This document shows positions 36,556 through 45,196 of a DNA stretch of 64,000 nucleotides, piece by piece. Every line of letters starts with the position of its first letter. Positions within the stretch are counted from its first letter, which is position 1. Source of the stretch: Ochrobactrum sp. Q0168. Lineage in GTDB: Bacteria; Pseudomonadota; Alphaproteobacteria; Rhizobiales; Rhizobiaceae. The stretch lies in contig NZ_JAELXQ010000017.1 in the NCBI RefSeq assembly GCF_016427605.1, forward strand, positions 1 to 64,000, given 5' to 3'. The notes beneath the pieces were generated by a model. It made no database searches. It saw nothing but the letters and a program-made list of their open reading frames with translations, and had not been told where the DNA came from. The translations under genes were made by a program, and so were the position numbers.

Positions 36556-37956
36556 TCAGTTCTCTAACGTTAACGGGTGACGTTTATGCCAGGCTGTTGC
36601 CAATTGAAAAGCGTGCCCCGCTCTGAGCAATATATCTTCGCCAAATGCGGGCCCGATCAGCTGAATGTTGATTGGCATACCATCGCTGTGAGAGCCGCCG
36701 GGCACTGATAATACCGGGTGCCCTGACATCGTAAAGGGACACGTGAACCGATGAATGCCTGAAATAAGCTCGTCCGTAAAGTTCCGCATCATGGAAAGTG
36801 TGGGGGCAGAAAACGCCATTGCTGGTGAAAGCACAAGATCGACTTTTGCAAACAGTGCGTCGAATTCGTTTCGGAAGAGAGCACGGCGGTTTATGGCTTT
36901 TTGATAGTCTGTACCTTTAAGCGCTCGGCCTCTTGCCACCAGCTCGCGCAAGGACTGACCGATGGCGTAGGGCGTTTCGTCGAATACTTTGTCATGCACA
37001 AGTGCATTCTGAACTGCGCAGATATCGAACCAATCCCAGATGATCTGCGACGTATCGGGCACCTTTATTTCGACCAGTTTGGCGCCGAGCTCGCGCAACA
37101 CATCTGCGGTGGACTGAAGCGCTTGGATATGCTCCGCATCTGTCCCCAAGGATGAGAATGCCATGTCAAAACCGATGCGCAGACCTTTGATGGAATCGGT
37201 GATCCCAGCAAGGTAGTCCGGGACAGGCTGTCGCGATGAAGTAAGATCGGCAGAATCGTGACCTGCTATAACACCGAGGATAGCAGCTGCATCAACCACA
37301 TTACGCGTGATCGGTCCGGCATGGTCGAGCGATCCGGCTAGTTCATAAATGCCAGCCCGGCTCACACGCCCCCAACTTGGCTTCAGGCCGGTTACTCCGT
37401 TCATTGAGGACGGGATCCTGATCGATCCGCCGGTTTCTGTGCTCAGCGCGGCGCAGAACAGGCCCGATGCTACCCCCACAGCACTTCCGCTGGAGGAAGC
37501 TCCGCACCAGCGGTCAGGGTTCCATGGGTTGATCGGTGTGCCATAAGGTTCGTGATGCTCCGCATAAGCGCCTTCAGTAAGATTGGTCTTGCCAAGGATA
37601 ACTGCCCCGGCATCAATCAAACGCTCGGTGACTGTAGAATTCGAAAACGCTTTGGCGTTGCGTCGCAGCGGTAATCCCGCCGTCGTTGGTGTATCCTCAA
37701 GATCATAGAGATCTTTGAGCGCTATGGGCACGCCGTGCAATAGGCCTTTGCGTCGACCGTTGGCAATATCCCGGTCAGCAGCGGCGGCTTGCCGGAGTGC
37801 AAGTTCGGGCGTCTCGGTTATGAAGGCTTTGAGATGTGAAAGCGCCTCACAACGGGCGATTTGGTACTGCGTCACCTCAATAGAGGATATTTCGCCACGA
37901 GCAATCAAATCGCTCGTTTCGACCAGCCCCATATAGTGCAGATCATCCTTCGTCAT
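36556..37956 (-). CDS. Amidase signature family hydrolase
   Basis: A 466-residue amidase hydrolysing a carboxamide to acid plus ammonia or amine. The Ser-cisSer-Lys catalytic set is intact: Lys81 in HGVPIALKDLYD, the serines of CGASSSGSAVGVA (about 154-156), and nucleophile Ser178 in TETGGSIRIPSS. The length is normal for the family. It ends a leftward operon (two aldehyde dehydrogenases, M20 hydrolase, acyl-CoA ligase, amidase), 9 nt after the ligase stop. No signal peptide, so it is cytoplasmic. Similar proteins are annotated Asp-tRNA amidotransferase A-like, but no GatB/C partner is present and a catabolic role fits better. Confidence 0.88.
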   Translation of the reverse strand: MTKDDLHYMGLVETSDLIARGEISSIEVTQYQIARCEALSHLKAFITETPELALRQAAAADRDIANGRRKGLLHGVPIALKDLYDLEDTPTTAGLPLRRNAKAFSNSTVTERLIDAGAVILGKTNLTEGAYAEHHEPYGTPINPWNPDRWCGASSSGSAVGVASGLFCAALSTETGGSIRIPSSMNGVTGLKPSWGRVSRAGIYELAGSLDHAGPITRNVVDAAAILGVIAGHDSADLTSSRQPVPDYLAGITDSIKGLRIGFDMAFSSLGTDAEHIQALQSTADVLRELGAKLVEIKVPDTSQIIWDWFDICAVQNALVHDKVFDETPYAIGQSLRELVARGRALKGTDYQKAINRRALFRNEFDALFAKVDLVLSPAMAFSAPTLSMMRNFTDELISGIHRFTCPFTMSGHPVLSVPGGSHSDGMPINIQLIGPAFGEDILLRAGHAFQLATAWHKRHPLTLEN

Positions 37957-37965
37957 GACTTATCT

Positions 37966-39609
37966 TCAGCGCTTGAGTACATAGCCTGCGACTTCTCTGT
38001 CCCAGGCGGTCGCTGTGATACCAGTCTGCCTGAGTAGCGCTTTACGAATCTTGCCATTTTCGGTCAGCGGCAGTTGGCTCACGATGTCGATGAAGCGTGG
38101 AACGGCGAAATAGGCAAGTCTGCTATTGCAGAAATCCACGATATCGATCGGATCGATCCGGTTCCCGGTTTCCGGCAGGATCGCCGCCATCACCTCGTCT
38201 TCCCCAAAGTCAGAAGGAACGGCATAAACGGCGCAGGATGAAATCGCCGGGTGTGACAGAAGCACCTGCTCGACCTCCCATGACGAGATATTCTCGCCGC
38301 GACGACGAATTACGTCTTTCATCCGGTCGATAAAACGGTAGTTGCCATCAGGATCGCGGGCAACGCGATCTCCCGTGTGGAACCAGAGATTGCGCCATGC
38401 CTCCACGGTTTTATCCTGCATACCAAAATAGCCGGTGGCAAAGGCGAAGGGTTCATCAGCGCGAAGAAGAAGCTCGCCCGGTTCGGCCTCGGGAACATCT
38501 ACGTCATCTTCATCGACAATGCGCGCGTCAAAGCCGGGGCAGAGGTAGCCCATCGTGCCTGGCTTTGCCGGGGGAATGTTGCTAGCGAAGACGAAGTTAG
38601 TTTCGGTTGAGCCATAAGCGTCAAGGAGCGGTACACCGAACCGTTCCAAAAACGGCTTGTGAAAACGCTCAGGCACGCCGCCGCCGAGAGCCGTGCGCAT
38701 TGAATGCTGGATATCGGAATCTTCCGGTGGTCGTGAGAGAAGTATAGCCGCCATGGCACCGAGAAAATAGCCGATGGTGGCTTTGTGATGCTTCACCGCT
38801 TTCCAATAGCCGGAGGCGGAAAACTTCGGCTCCAGCACATAGGTCGACCCCGTGAGCAACGCCTGCCAGAAACAATTGAGCGCATTGGTATGGAAGAGTG
38901 GCAAAGTTGTCAGCAGCACGTCGTCTTCGCGTATTCCCAACCCACGCGCGGTCCCCACGCCCCACCAGAATAACTGGGCTTGCGGGCAGCAAACCCCTTT
39001 GGCTGGGCCAGTCGTGCCGGAGGTATAAAGAATGGCGCAGGTGTCCCCCGGTTTTACCGCATGTGGAGAAATTGAAGCGGGGAATTCAGGCAGCGCGCGC
39101 GCGGGCATTTCCCCCACCACATCTACGGCGCCACCAATCGTCCAGATTGTCTCCACGCTATCTAAAGCCTCCGAAAGTTCATCAAAGACTGTGGCGAAAG
39201 CGGCCTCAACGACGAGCAGTCGCGCGCGACAGTTCACGAGGATGTGCTGTAACTGGCTCCCACGCGAGGCTGTGTTGATTGGCACCATGATCGCTCCGAT
39301 CCAGGCGCAGCCAAGAAAGACCGCCAGGAATTCAGATCGGTTGGAACAGAAAATTGCCACCCGGTCGCCTGCAACGATACCAGCGGATGCCAGTAGCGCG
39401 CCAGCGCGTCCGGCGATATCGCGGGCGTCATTATAGGTCCAGACGGTGTTGCCGAGAACAGCAAGCCGCCGGTCGTGGTAACGTTCCGCCTGCTGGATCA
39501 AAATTTGCGGCAGGGTGCGCTGCTTCGGTCCGAACCGCTCCACAATCCCCTCGATGAATGGCTGGACGGTGATGTCGCGCGCTGAAGCGCTCATTGAATT
39601 TGATGACAT
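37966..39609 (-). CDS. AMP-forming acyl-CoA ligase
   Basis: A 547-residue ANL-superfamily enzyme that adenylates a carboxylic acid and transfers it to CoA. The P-loop-like motif is ILYTSGTTGPAKGVC (about 195-209), the A5 motif is DAYGSTETNF, the hinge and A7-A8 region includes WFHTGDRVARDPDGNYRFIDR then KDVIRRRGENISSWEVE, and the C-terminal lysine is in LTENGKIRKALLR. Overall character resembles crotonobetaine/carnitine-CoA ligase-like members, but the acid cannot be told. It begins directly after the aldehyde dehydrogenase stop, so the acid made by that enzyme is a plausible substrate. Confidence 0.88.
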   Translation of the reverse strand: MSSNSMSASARDITVQPFIEGIVERFGPKQRTLPQILIQQAERYHDRRLAVLGNTVWTYNDARDIAGRAGALLASAGIVAGDRVAIFCSNRSEFLAVFLGCAWIGAIMVPINTASRGSQLQHILVNCRARLLVVEAAFATVFDELSEALDSVETIWTIGGAVDVVGEMPARALPEFPASISPHAVKPGDTCAILYTSGTTGPAKGVCCPQAQLFWWGVGTARGLGIREDDVLLTTLPLFHTNALNCFWQALLTGSTYVLEPKFSASGYWKAVKHHKATIGYFLGAMAAILLSRPPEDSDIQHSMRTALGGGVPERFHKPFLERFGVPLLDAYGSTETNFVFASNIPPAKPGTMGYLCPGFDARIVDEDDVDVPEAEPGELLLRADEPFAFATGYFGMQDKTVEAWRNLWFHTGDRVARDPDGNYRFIDRMKDVIRRRGENISSWEVEQVLLSHPAISSCAVYAVPSDFGEDEVMAAILPETGNRIDPIDIVDFCNSRLAYFAVPRFIDIVSQLPLTENGKIRKALLRQTGITATAWDREVAGYVLKR

Positions 39610-41118
39610 TTAGAGCGAAACCACCGCAGCTTTGATACGGGTATGGTCAAGTACCGATTGCTCGCCCAAATCGTGTCCGACGCCCGAATTCTTGGTGCCG
39701 CCAAAGGGTAGCGCCGTATCGAGTACGTTATGGACATTGACCCAGATGTTGCCAGCTTTGAAACCGCGGATGAACCGGTGCACGCGACTGATGTCACGGG
39801 TCCAGATACTGGCACCGAGCCCATATTCGGAATCATTGGCCAGCTTGAGAGCCTCGGCTTCATCGGTGAATTTCGACGCTACAAGAACCGGACCGAAAAT
39901 TTCCTCTTGAACCACGCGCATATGTTGGTTGGTGTTCACCAACACCGTTGGTTTAACATAACTGCCCGCATGATCGACCGCTTCGCCACCTATCAACACA
40001 GATGCGCCCTCGCGTTTACCAGTTTCGATATAGCTGAGTACGCGTTCCTGTTGCGCGCGATTGACCAGAGGCCCCATCTGGCTTTGTGGATCGAGACCGG
40101 GTCCAAGCCGGATGGAGCGGGCGATCTCCGCTACTCCTTCGAGTACCTTATCGAAAACTGCTTCATGCACATAGAGCCGTGACCCGGCACAACAATTTTG
40201 ACCATGATTGCCGAAGATTGCCCAGGCCGCGCCAGGAATGGCTTTTTCCAGATCTGCATCAGCCATAATGACGACCGGCGATTTGCCACCAAGTTCCAGA
40301 TTGTACTTTTTGAAGGTCGCTGCCGCGTGTGAGGCAATCAGCTTGCCAGTCGCAGTCGAGCCGGTGAAGGAGATTTTATCGACGCCCGGATGTTTCACAA
40401 GTGCGGCTCCCGTGTCGGCGCCGGAACCGGTGACCACATTGAGAACACCTTCCGGGATGCCGGCCTCAAGCGCGAGATCGGCAAGGCGAAGCGCAGTCAG
40501 CGGTGTCGGCTCTGCAGGCTTGAGGACTATCGTGCAACCAGCGGCCAAGGCGGGTGCGATTTTCCACACGGCCTGACAGAGAGGAACGTTCCATGGCGTA
40601 ATGCCAGCGACAGTCCCGATGGGCTCGCGCTGGGTAAAGGCGAAGAACTCGCCCTGCGGCATGTAGGGCGCGGAAATATCGACGGTGCGCCCCTCAATCT
40701 TCGTTGCCCAGCCCGACATATAACGCAGCGTATGAGCAGAAAATTCAACGTCGAAGAGACGGGTATTGGCGATCAACCGACCGCTGTTAATGGTTTCCAG
40801 TTCTGAAAGTTCACGGCTATTGTGTTCGATCAGATCGGCCAGCCTAGACATGGCGAGCGCTCGTTCGTGAGGTCGCATGCGCGACCACGGACCATTTTCC
40901 AGCGCGTGGCGGGCTGCGCCGACTGCCGCGTTCACGTCTTCGGCTGTAGCTTCTGGCACATATCCGACCGTGTCACCGGAACTAGGGTCGACCATCGGAA
41001 TGGTTTTCCCACCGGAGGCGGCAACAGTGCGCCCGCCGATGCGAAGACCATGTTGCTGACGCAGAAACGCGCGACTTTCGGCTCCGAGAAGATTTAAATC
41101 GTTACTAAGCGCATTCAT
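39610..41118 (-). CDS. Aldehyde dehydrogenase family protein
   Basis: A 502-residue NAD-dependent aldehyde dehydrogenase. Catalytic Asn is in ITPWNVPLCQ (about 177), general base Glu275 in LELGGKSP, nucleophile Cys309 in NHGQNCCAGSR; the doubled Cys is common in betaine-aldehyde and phenylacetaldehyde dehydrogenase relatives. It is the third gene of the leftward operon, 33 nt after the M20 hydrolase. Substrate probably an aromatic or amino aldehyde, by context with the amine oxidase some 12 kb away; this is inference. Confidence 0.92.
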   Translation of the reverse strand: MNALSNDLNLLGAESRAFLRQQHGLRIGGRTVAASGGKTIPMVDPSSGDTVGYVPEATAEDVNAAVGAARHALENGPWSRMRPHERALAMSRLADLIEHNSRELSELETINSGRLIANTRLFDVEFSAHTLRYMSGWATKIEGRTVDISAPYMPQGEFFAFTQREPIGTVAGITPWNVPLCQAVWKIAPALAAGCTIVLKPAEPTPLTALRLADLALEAGIPEGVLNVVTGSGADTGAALVKHPGVDKISFTGSTATGKLIASHAAATFKKYNLELGGKSPVVIMADADLEKAIPGAAWAIFGNHGQNCCAGSRLYVHEAVFDKVLEGVAEIARSIRLGPGLDPQSQMGPLVNRAQQERVLSYIETGKREGASVLIGGEAVDHAGSYVKPTVLVNTNQHMRVVQEEIFGPVLVASKFTDEAEALKLANDSEYGLGASIWTRDISRVHRFIRGFKAGNIWVNVHNVLDTALPFGGTKNSGVGHDLGEQSVLDHTRIKAAVVSL

Positions 41119-41151
41119 TCGGAACCTCTGTTGTTACGGCATTGTGAGATT

Positions 41152-42348
41152 TCAGGCGGCTTTGGCGTCAGCAGTCCGTTGGAGAAGGGCGAAGGCAGAA
41201 TGGACGAATAGTCGAACACCCATGGCAAGTGCGTCCTCGTCGAAGTTGAAAGCGGCATCGTGATGCGGTGCGGTAATGCCTTTGGCAGCATTACCGGCGC
41301 CCAACAGCACGAAGCAGGATGGTGCCTTCTGTCCGAAGGCAGAAAAGTCTTCTCCCGGCATGATTGGCGGTAGTTCGCCGACCTTTCTGGAGTCGAAAAG
41401 TGCGGTGGCTACACCCGAGACAATAGATGCAGTTTGCGGGTCATTGACCACACTGTCGTAGACACGGGTATATTCGTAATCACAAGCCGCGCCGTGTGTT
41501 GCACAGATGCCGGTGGCGATTTCACCGATGCGACGCTCGATCAGGTCGCGAATGCCGGGGTCGAAGGTGTTGGTGCCGCCGCTGATTGTTGCAGTCGCTG
41601 GAATGACACCGACAGATCGACCGGAATGGAATTCGGTAACGCCGACTACCGCCGAGTGTAGCGGATCAATCTCCCGGGCGACGAGGTGCTGCAGGTTGGT
41701 GACGATCTGTGCTGCGATTGAGATGGAATCGACGGCGGCATGGGGAGCACCAATATGGCCGCCCTTGCCTTTGACTGTAATCTTGAAGATGTCACAAGCA
41801 GCCATCACATGCCGGGCGTTCACCTGCACTACGCCAATCTCGTAGGGTGACCAGAGGTGCAGGCCGATCACCCTGTCCACGCCCTTCATTGCCCCATTAG
41901 CGATCATTCCCAGAGCTCCTCCGGGTGGTGTTTCTTCACCATTTTCGAACAGGAAGCGGATTTCACCTTCTATTCTGTTACTGAGTTGCGACAGCACGGC
42001 GGCCGTGCCCAGCAGAATAGCCGTGTGCCCGTCATGACCACAGGCGTGCATGACACCCGGATTTCGGGATGCAAAGGGCAAACCTGTATCTTCAGTGATC
42101 GGCAAAGCATCGAAATCGGCGCGTATCGCAATCGTCGGGCCGGGCATTGCGCCCACCAACCGTCCGACTACGCTCGTGCCTGACGGCCGGGAGATTTCGA
42201 TGTTGCCGAAGGATCGCAATGTATCGACGATGAATTCGCCGGTATCCTGCTCCTGAAAGGACAGCTCTGGGTTGGCGTGTATATGCCGCCGCCATGCAAT
42301 CACCTTGTCCGTGACTTCATTTGCCAGCGCATCAAGCTGATCCTTCAT
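41152..42348 (-). CDS. M20 family amidohydrolase (hippurate hydrolase-like)
   Basis: A 398-residue zinc or manganese amidohydrolase cleaving an N-acyl amino acid or similar amide. The start at 42348 (MKDQLDALANE) has GGGAGAAG just upstream; the frame is open further but without a ribosome site. Metal-binding motifs are HACGHDGHTA (Cys103, His105), FLFENGEETPPGGA (Glu138/Glu139) and the C-terminal PGEDFSAFGQ. The dimerisation domain sits in the middle (about 180-290). It matches the IAA-amino acid/hippurate/N-acyl amino acid hydrolase branch. With the amidase it gives the operon two enzymes that open amide bonds. Confidence 0.9.
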   Translation of the reverse strand: MKDQLDALANEVTDKVIAWRRHIHANPELSFQEQDTGEFIVDTLRSFGNIEISRPSGTSVVGRLVGAMPGPTIAIRADFDALPITEDTGLPFASRNPGVMHACGHDGHTAILLGTAAVLSQLSNRIEGEIRFLFENGEETPPGGALGMIANGAMKGVDRVIGLHLWSPYEIGVVQVNARHVMAACDIFKITVKGKGGHIGAPHAAVDSISIAAQIVTNLQHLVAREIDPLHSAVVGVTEFHSGRSVGVIPATATISGGTNTFDPGIRDLIERRIGEIATGICATHGAACDYEYTRVYDSVVNDPQTASIVSGVATALFDSRKVGELPPIMPGEDFSAFGQKAPSCFVLLGAGNAAKGITAPHHDAAFNFDEDALAMGVRLFVHSAFALLQRTADAKAA

Positions 42349-42471
42349 TGCACTTCTCCCTGGGACCGGCAAACAAGCTTTGAGGAGTAGCCTGTCTAGG
42401 GCCAAATTCACCCCGTTACCGGAACGCCTAATCCCGGTTCAGTTTGCTCAGCAATGTGCTCAAGTCTTTGT

Positions 42472-43983
42472 TTAGTCGAAGTCGGGCGATTCCAGTCGCA
42501 TGCAGACAGCGCGCGGTTCGGTATAGGCATGGACCACTTCGGTGCCGAATTCGCGGCCGAGTCCTGAGAGCTTCGCGCCGCCGAAGGGCATGGCGGTATC
42601 GAGAATGTTGTGCGTATTGATCCAGACGGTGCCCGCGTCCAGCTGACTGGCCAACAGATGGGCCTTATTGATATCTTTGGTCCAGATACTGGCACCTAAT
42701 CCGAATTCGGTATCGTTGGCGAACGCCTTGATCTGGCGTGGATCTTCGATAGGCATCGCCATCACCACCGGGCCGAACACTTCCTCACGGGTAATCCGCA
42801 TGTCGCGGCGGCCTTTGGTCAATACGGTCGGCTGGTAGAAATAGCCCGTTGTGTCGGCGCGGCTCGCACCGCACAGCGGTTCTGCGCCTTCTTCGATGCC
42901 ACTCGCGACTAGCGATGAGACACGTTCCATCTGGCGAGCAGAGATCAACGGGCCAAGCTGGGTCGATGGATCGAAACCGCTGCCGAGCCGCAATTCCTTG
43001 GCTATCTGCGCCACCCCATTGGTTACTTCATCAAAAATCGAGGCGTCGATAAAGAGCCGGGAACCGGCGGTACAGACCTGTCCCGAGTTGGGGAAAATCG
43101 CGTTCGCCGCACCGGGTATTGCTTTATCGATATCCGCATCGGCCAATATAATCGTCGGAGACTTGCCACCAAGTTCAAGCGTCACGCGCTTCATCTGGCG
43201 CGCCGAAGACTGGAGAATGCGCTGGCCCGTGGCGGTCGAGCCTGTAAAGGCAATCTTGCGCACGAGCTCGTGGTCAACGATAGCCTGACCGGCCTCATGT
43301 CCATAGCCGGTAACGATGTTGATAGCGCCGTCGGGAATGCCCGCCTCGAGGATCAGTTCACCCAGTCGAAGCGTTGTCAGAGAGGCCTCTTCCGAGGGCT
43401 TCAATACAATCGTACAACCAAAGGCGATTGCTGGTGCGATCTTCTGAATTGCCTGACCGAGCGGGAAATTCCAGGGCGTGATACCACCCACGACACCCAC
43501 AGGACGGCGTTCGGTGTAAGCGCGATAGGTGCCTCCGTCGTCAAAAAAGGGTGAAAGCGTGATATATTCGCCGTTGATCTTCGATGCCCACCCCGCGTAG
43601 TAACGCAGCGCGTCCACTGTGAATTTCAGATCAATGTTCTTTGAAACCAGATAGGGCTTGCCGTTGTCCAGCGTTTCCAGGCGCGCCAGCTCTTCTGCGT
43701 CACGCTCAATTAACAACGCCAGTTTTTCGAGCAGTCGACCGCGATCCAGCGGACGCATCTTTTGCCAGAGTGTGCTCTCGAAGGTCCGATGAGCAGCTTG
43801 CACTGCATGGTCGACGTCGACCGCAGAGGCAGCTGCTATATCAGCGATCTTCTCTTCTGTTGCCGGATCATAAACGGGGATAGTGCGGCCATCGACAGGG
43901 TCCTGCCATTTTCCAGCGATCAGCAACTTACCTGCTGGAATACGCATGGCTGCTCCGCCAGCTCGTTCTATCAACGCAAGCAT
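42472..43983 (-). CDS. Aldehyde dehydrogenase family protein
   Basis: A 503-residue aldehyde dehydrogenase, first gene of the leftward operon. Catalytic Asn is in ITPWNFPLGQ (Asn172), Glu270 in TLELGGKSP, Cys304 in NSGQVCTAGSR. It is a clear paralogue of the enzyme encoded two genes downstream, sharing long motifs, but with a single Cys at the active site. The start is at 43983 with GGGAGCG 8 nt ahead; MRIPAGKL at 43947 is an alternative. The 27-bp dyad at 44131-44157 lies about 150 nt upstream. Confidence 0.92.
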   Translation of the reverse strand: MLALIERAGGAAMRIPAGKLLIAGKWQDPVDGRTIPVYDPATEEKIADIAAASAVDVDHAVQAAHRTFESTLWQKMRPLDRGRLLEKLALLIERDAEELARLETLDNGKPYLVSKNIDLKFTVDALRYYAGWASKINGEYITLSPFFDDGGTYRAYTERRPVGVVGGITPWNFPLGQAIQKIAPAIAFGCTIVLKPSEEASLTTLRLGELILEAGIPDGAINIVTGYGHEAGQAIVDHELVRKIAFTGSTATGQRILQSSARQMKRVTLELGGKSPTIILADADIDKAIPGAANAIFPNSGQVCTAGSRLFIDASIFDEVTNGVAQIAKELRLGSGFDPSTQLGPLISARQMERVSSLVASGIEEGAEPLCGASRADTTGYFYQPTVLTKGRRDMRITREEVFGPVVMAMPIEDPRQIKAFANDTEFGLGASIWTKDINKAHLLASQLDAGTVWINTHNILDTAMPFGGAKLSGLGREFGTEVVHAYTEPRAVCMRLESPDFD

Positions 43984-44130
43984 TTCAATTCGCTCCCAGT
44001 TCGGATTGGCAATATAGCCTTCCGGTCATGTTAGTTCCCTTTAGCGATCTTGATTGACCGTCTTTTTGTCGCTGATGCTGAAATTGACCATTGGAGGGCC
44101 CTGAAGGTCCAATAGTATCGAGGCAATAGA

Positions 44131-44157
44131 TTGATCGCATAACGTTATCGCGATCAA
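44131..44157. promoter_or_regulatory. 27-bp near-perfect dyad, candidate operator
   Basis: TTGATCGC (44131-44138), the perfect palindrome ATAACGTTAT (44139-44148), one C, then GCGATCAA (44150-44157). Outer arms and centre are all self-complementary with a single unpaired base. It lies between the LysR stop and the start of the leftward aldehyde dehydrogenase operon, where its promoter should be. Confidence 0.6.
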
Positions 44158-44186
44158 GTCTCACCTGCTTTGTTTGTTCTGGATTT

Positions 44187-45062
44187 CTAGTGTTCCAACA
44201 GAGAAAGAAATCTCGTGAGCGCCGGGACAGACTGGCTGGCCCCATAGACCAAAGCGAGATTGAGCCCCACATCCAATCCATCGACAGGCAGCAGTTCCAC
44301 GCCGAGAGGCTTGCGCCATTTCTGGCATTCGTTGACCAGCGCATTTCCAAGGCCGGTGGTGACGAGCGCCAGCATTTCCGCCTCATTCTCGGCTTCGTGC
44401 ACTACATCGACTGCAACGCCCGCCTGGAACAGACCGCGGTGCATTTCGTCATAGTAGGCAGGACTTTCGCGACGATGGAACTGGATCATCCGTTGCCCCG
44501 CCAGTTCTGACACATTTACCGATTTCCGGCCTGCAAATTCCGAGTTGACGGGCACTGCGAGCAGCACCGAATGGCGCGTGATCGGTTTTATCGTCAGGAG
44601 GGGATCGGCAGGTGGATTATAGAGAAATCCCGCATCGATTCTGCCATCGTATATGGCTTCGATTTGGTCGAGACTTGTCATCGCGCTCAGTACCAGACTA
44701 ACTCCGGGACTGCTGCTGCGAAACTCCATGATCGTTTCAGGAATGACGCCACTCCACGCGGCGACTTCGATAAAGCCAAGCTTCAGCATGCCAGACTCAC
44801 CGCGAGCGACCGATTGTGCCTCACTGACAGCATGACTGAGATCTACAAGAATCTCGCGACAATGATCCCGAAATGTCCGCCCCGCCGCCGACAGTCTCAC
44901 GCCGCGCGGCAAACGATCAAATAGCGTCACCCCGAGCTCCGCTTCGAGTAGCTGGACTTGTCGGCTGAGCGCGGGTTGGGCGATATGGATGCGTTCCGAG
45001 GCGCGCCCAAAATGCTCGTCTTCGGCCACTGCTATGAAATATCGAATTTGTCTCAGATCCAT
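44187..45062 (-). CDS. LysR-family transcriptional regulator
   Basis: A 291-residue LysR regulator. Start at 45062 (MDLRQIRYFIAVAEDEHFGR) gives the canonical N-terminus; the helix-turn-helix is about residues 18-37 (ASERIHIAQPALSRQVQLLE) followed by GVTLFDRLPRGVRLSAAG. Residues about 90-290 form the effector-binding domain. The frame continues 13 codons upstream but that is not typical of the family. The gene is divergent from the ligase-thiolase operon and upstream of the aldehyde dehydrogenase operon, so it is placed to control both. Its 5' flank holds an ATAACA...TGTTAT dyad. Confidence 0.93.
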   Translation of the reverse strand: MDLRQIRYFIAVAEDEHFGRASERIHIAQPALSRQVQLLEAELGVTLFDRLPRGVRLSAAGRTFRDHCREILVDLSHAVSEAQSVARGESGMLKLGFIEVAAWSGVIPETIMEFRSSSPGVSLVLSAMTSLDQIEAIYDGRIDAGFLYNPPADPLLTIKPITRHSVLLAVPVNSEFAGRKSVNVSELAGQRMIQFHRRESPAYYDEMHRGLFQAGVAVDVVHEAENEAEMLALVTTGLGNALVNECQKWRKPLGVELLPVDGLDVGLNLALVYGASQSVPALTRFLSLLEH

Positions 45063-45066
45063 AATG

Positions 45067-45092
45067 ATTGATAACAATATGCGATTTGTTAT
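45067..45092. promoter_or_regulatory. Dyads in the LysR / acyl-CoA ligase intergenic region
   Basis: ATTGATAACAAT (45067-45078) is a dyad of form ATTG-N4-CAAT. Overlapping it, ATAACA (45071-45076) and TGTTAT (45087-45092) form a wider dyad of the kind bound by LysR proteins. The site starts only five bases before the LysR start codon, so autorepression is plausible. Confidence 0.5.
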
Positions 45093-45196
45093 GGCAAGCA
45101 ATTATATTGGACCCTTCGAGCCTCACCCCACTATCCCTTGGAAAACTTTTCCTATGCGACAAACCACTAATGCCGCAGTGGCATGAGGGCCTTTTC

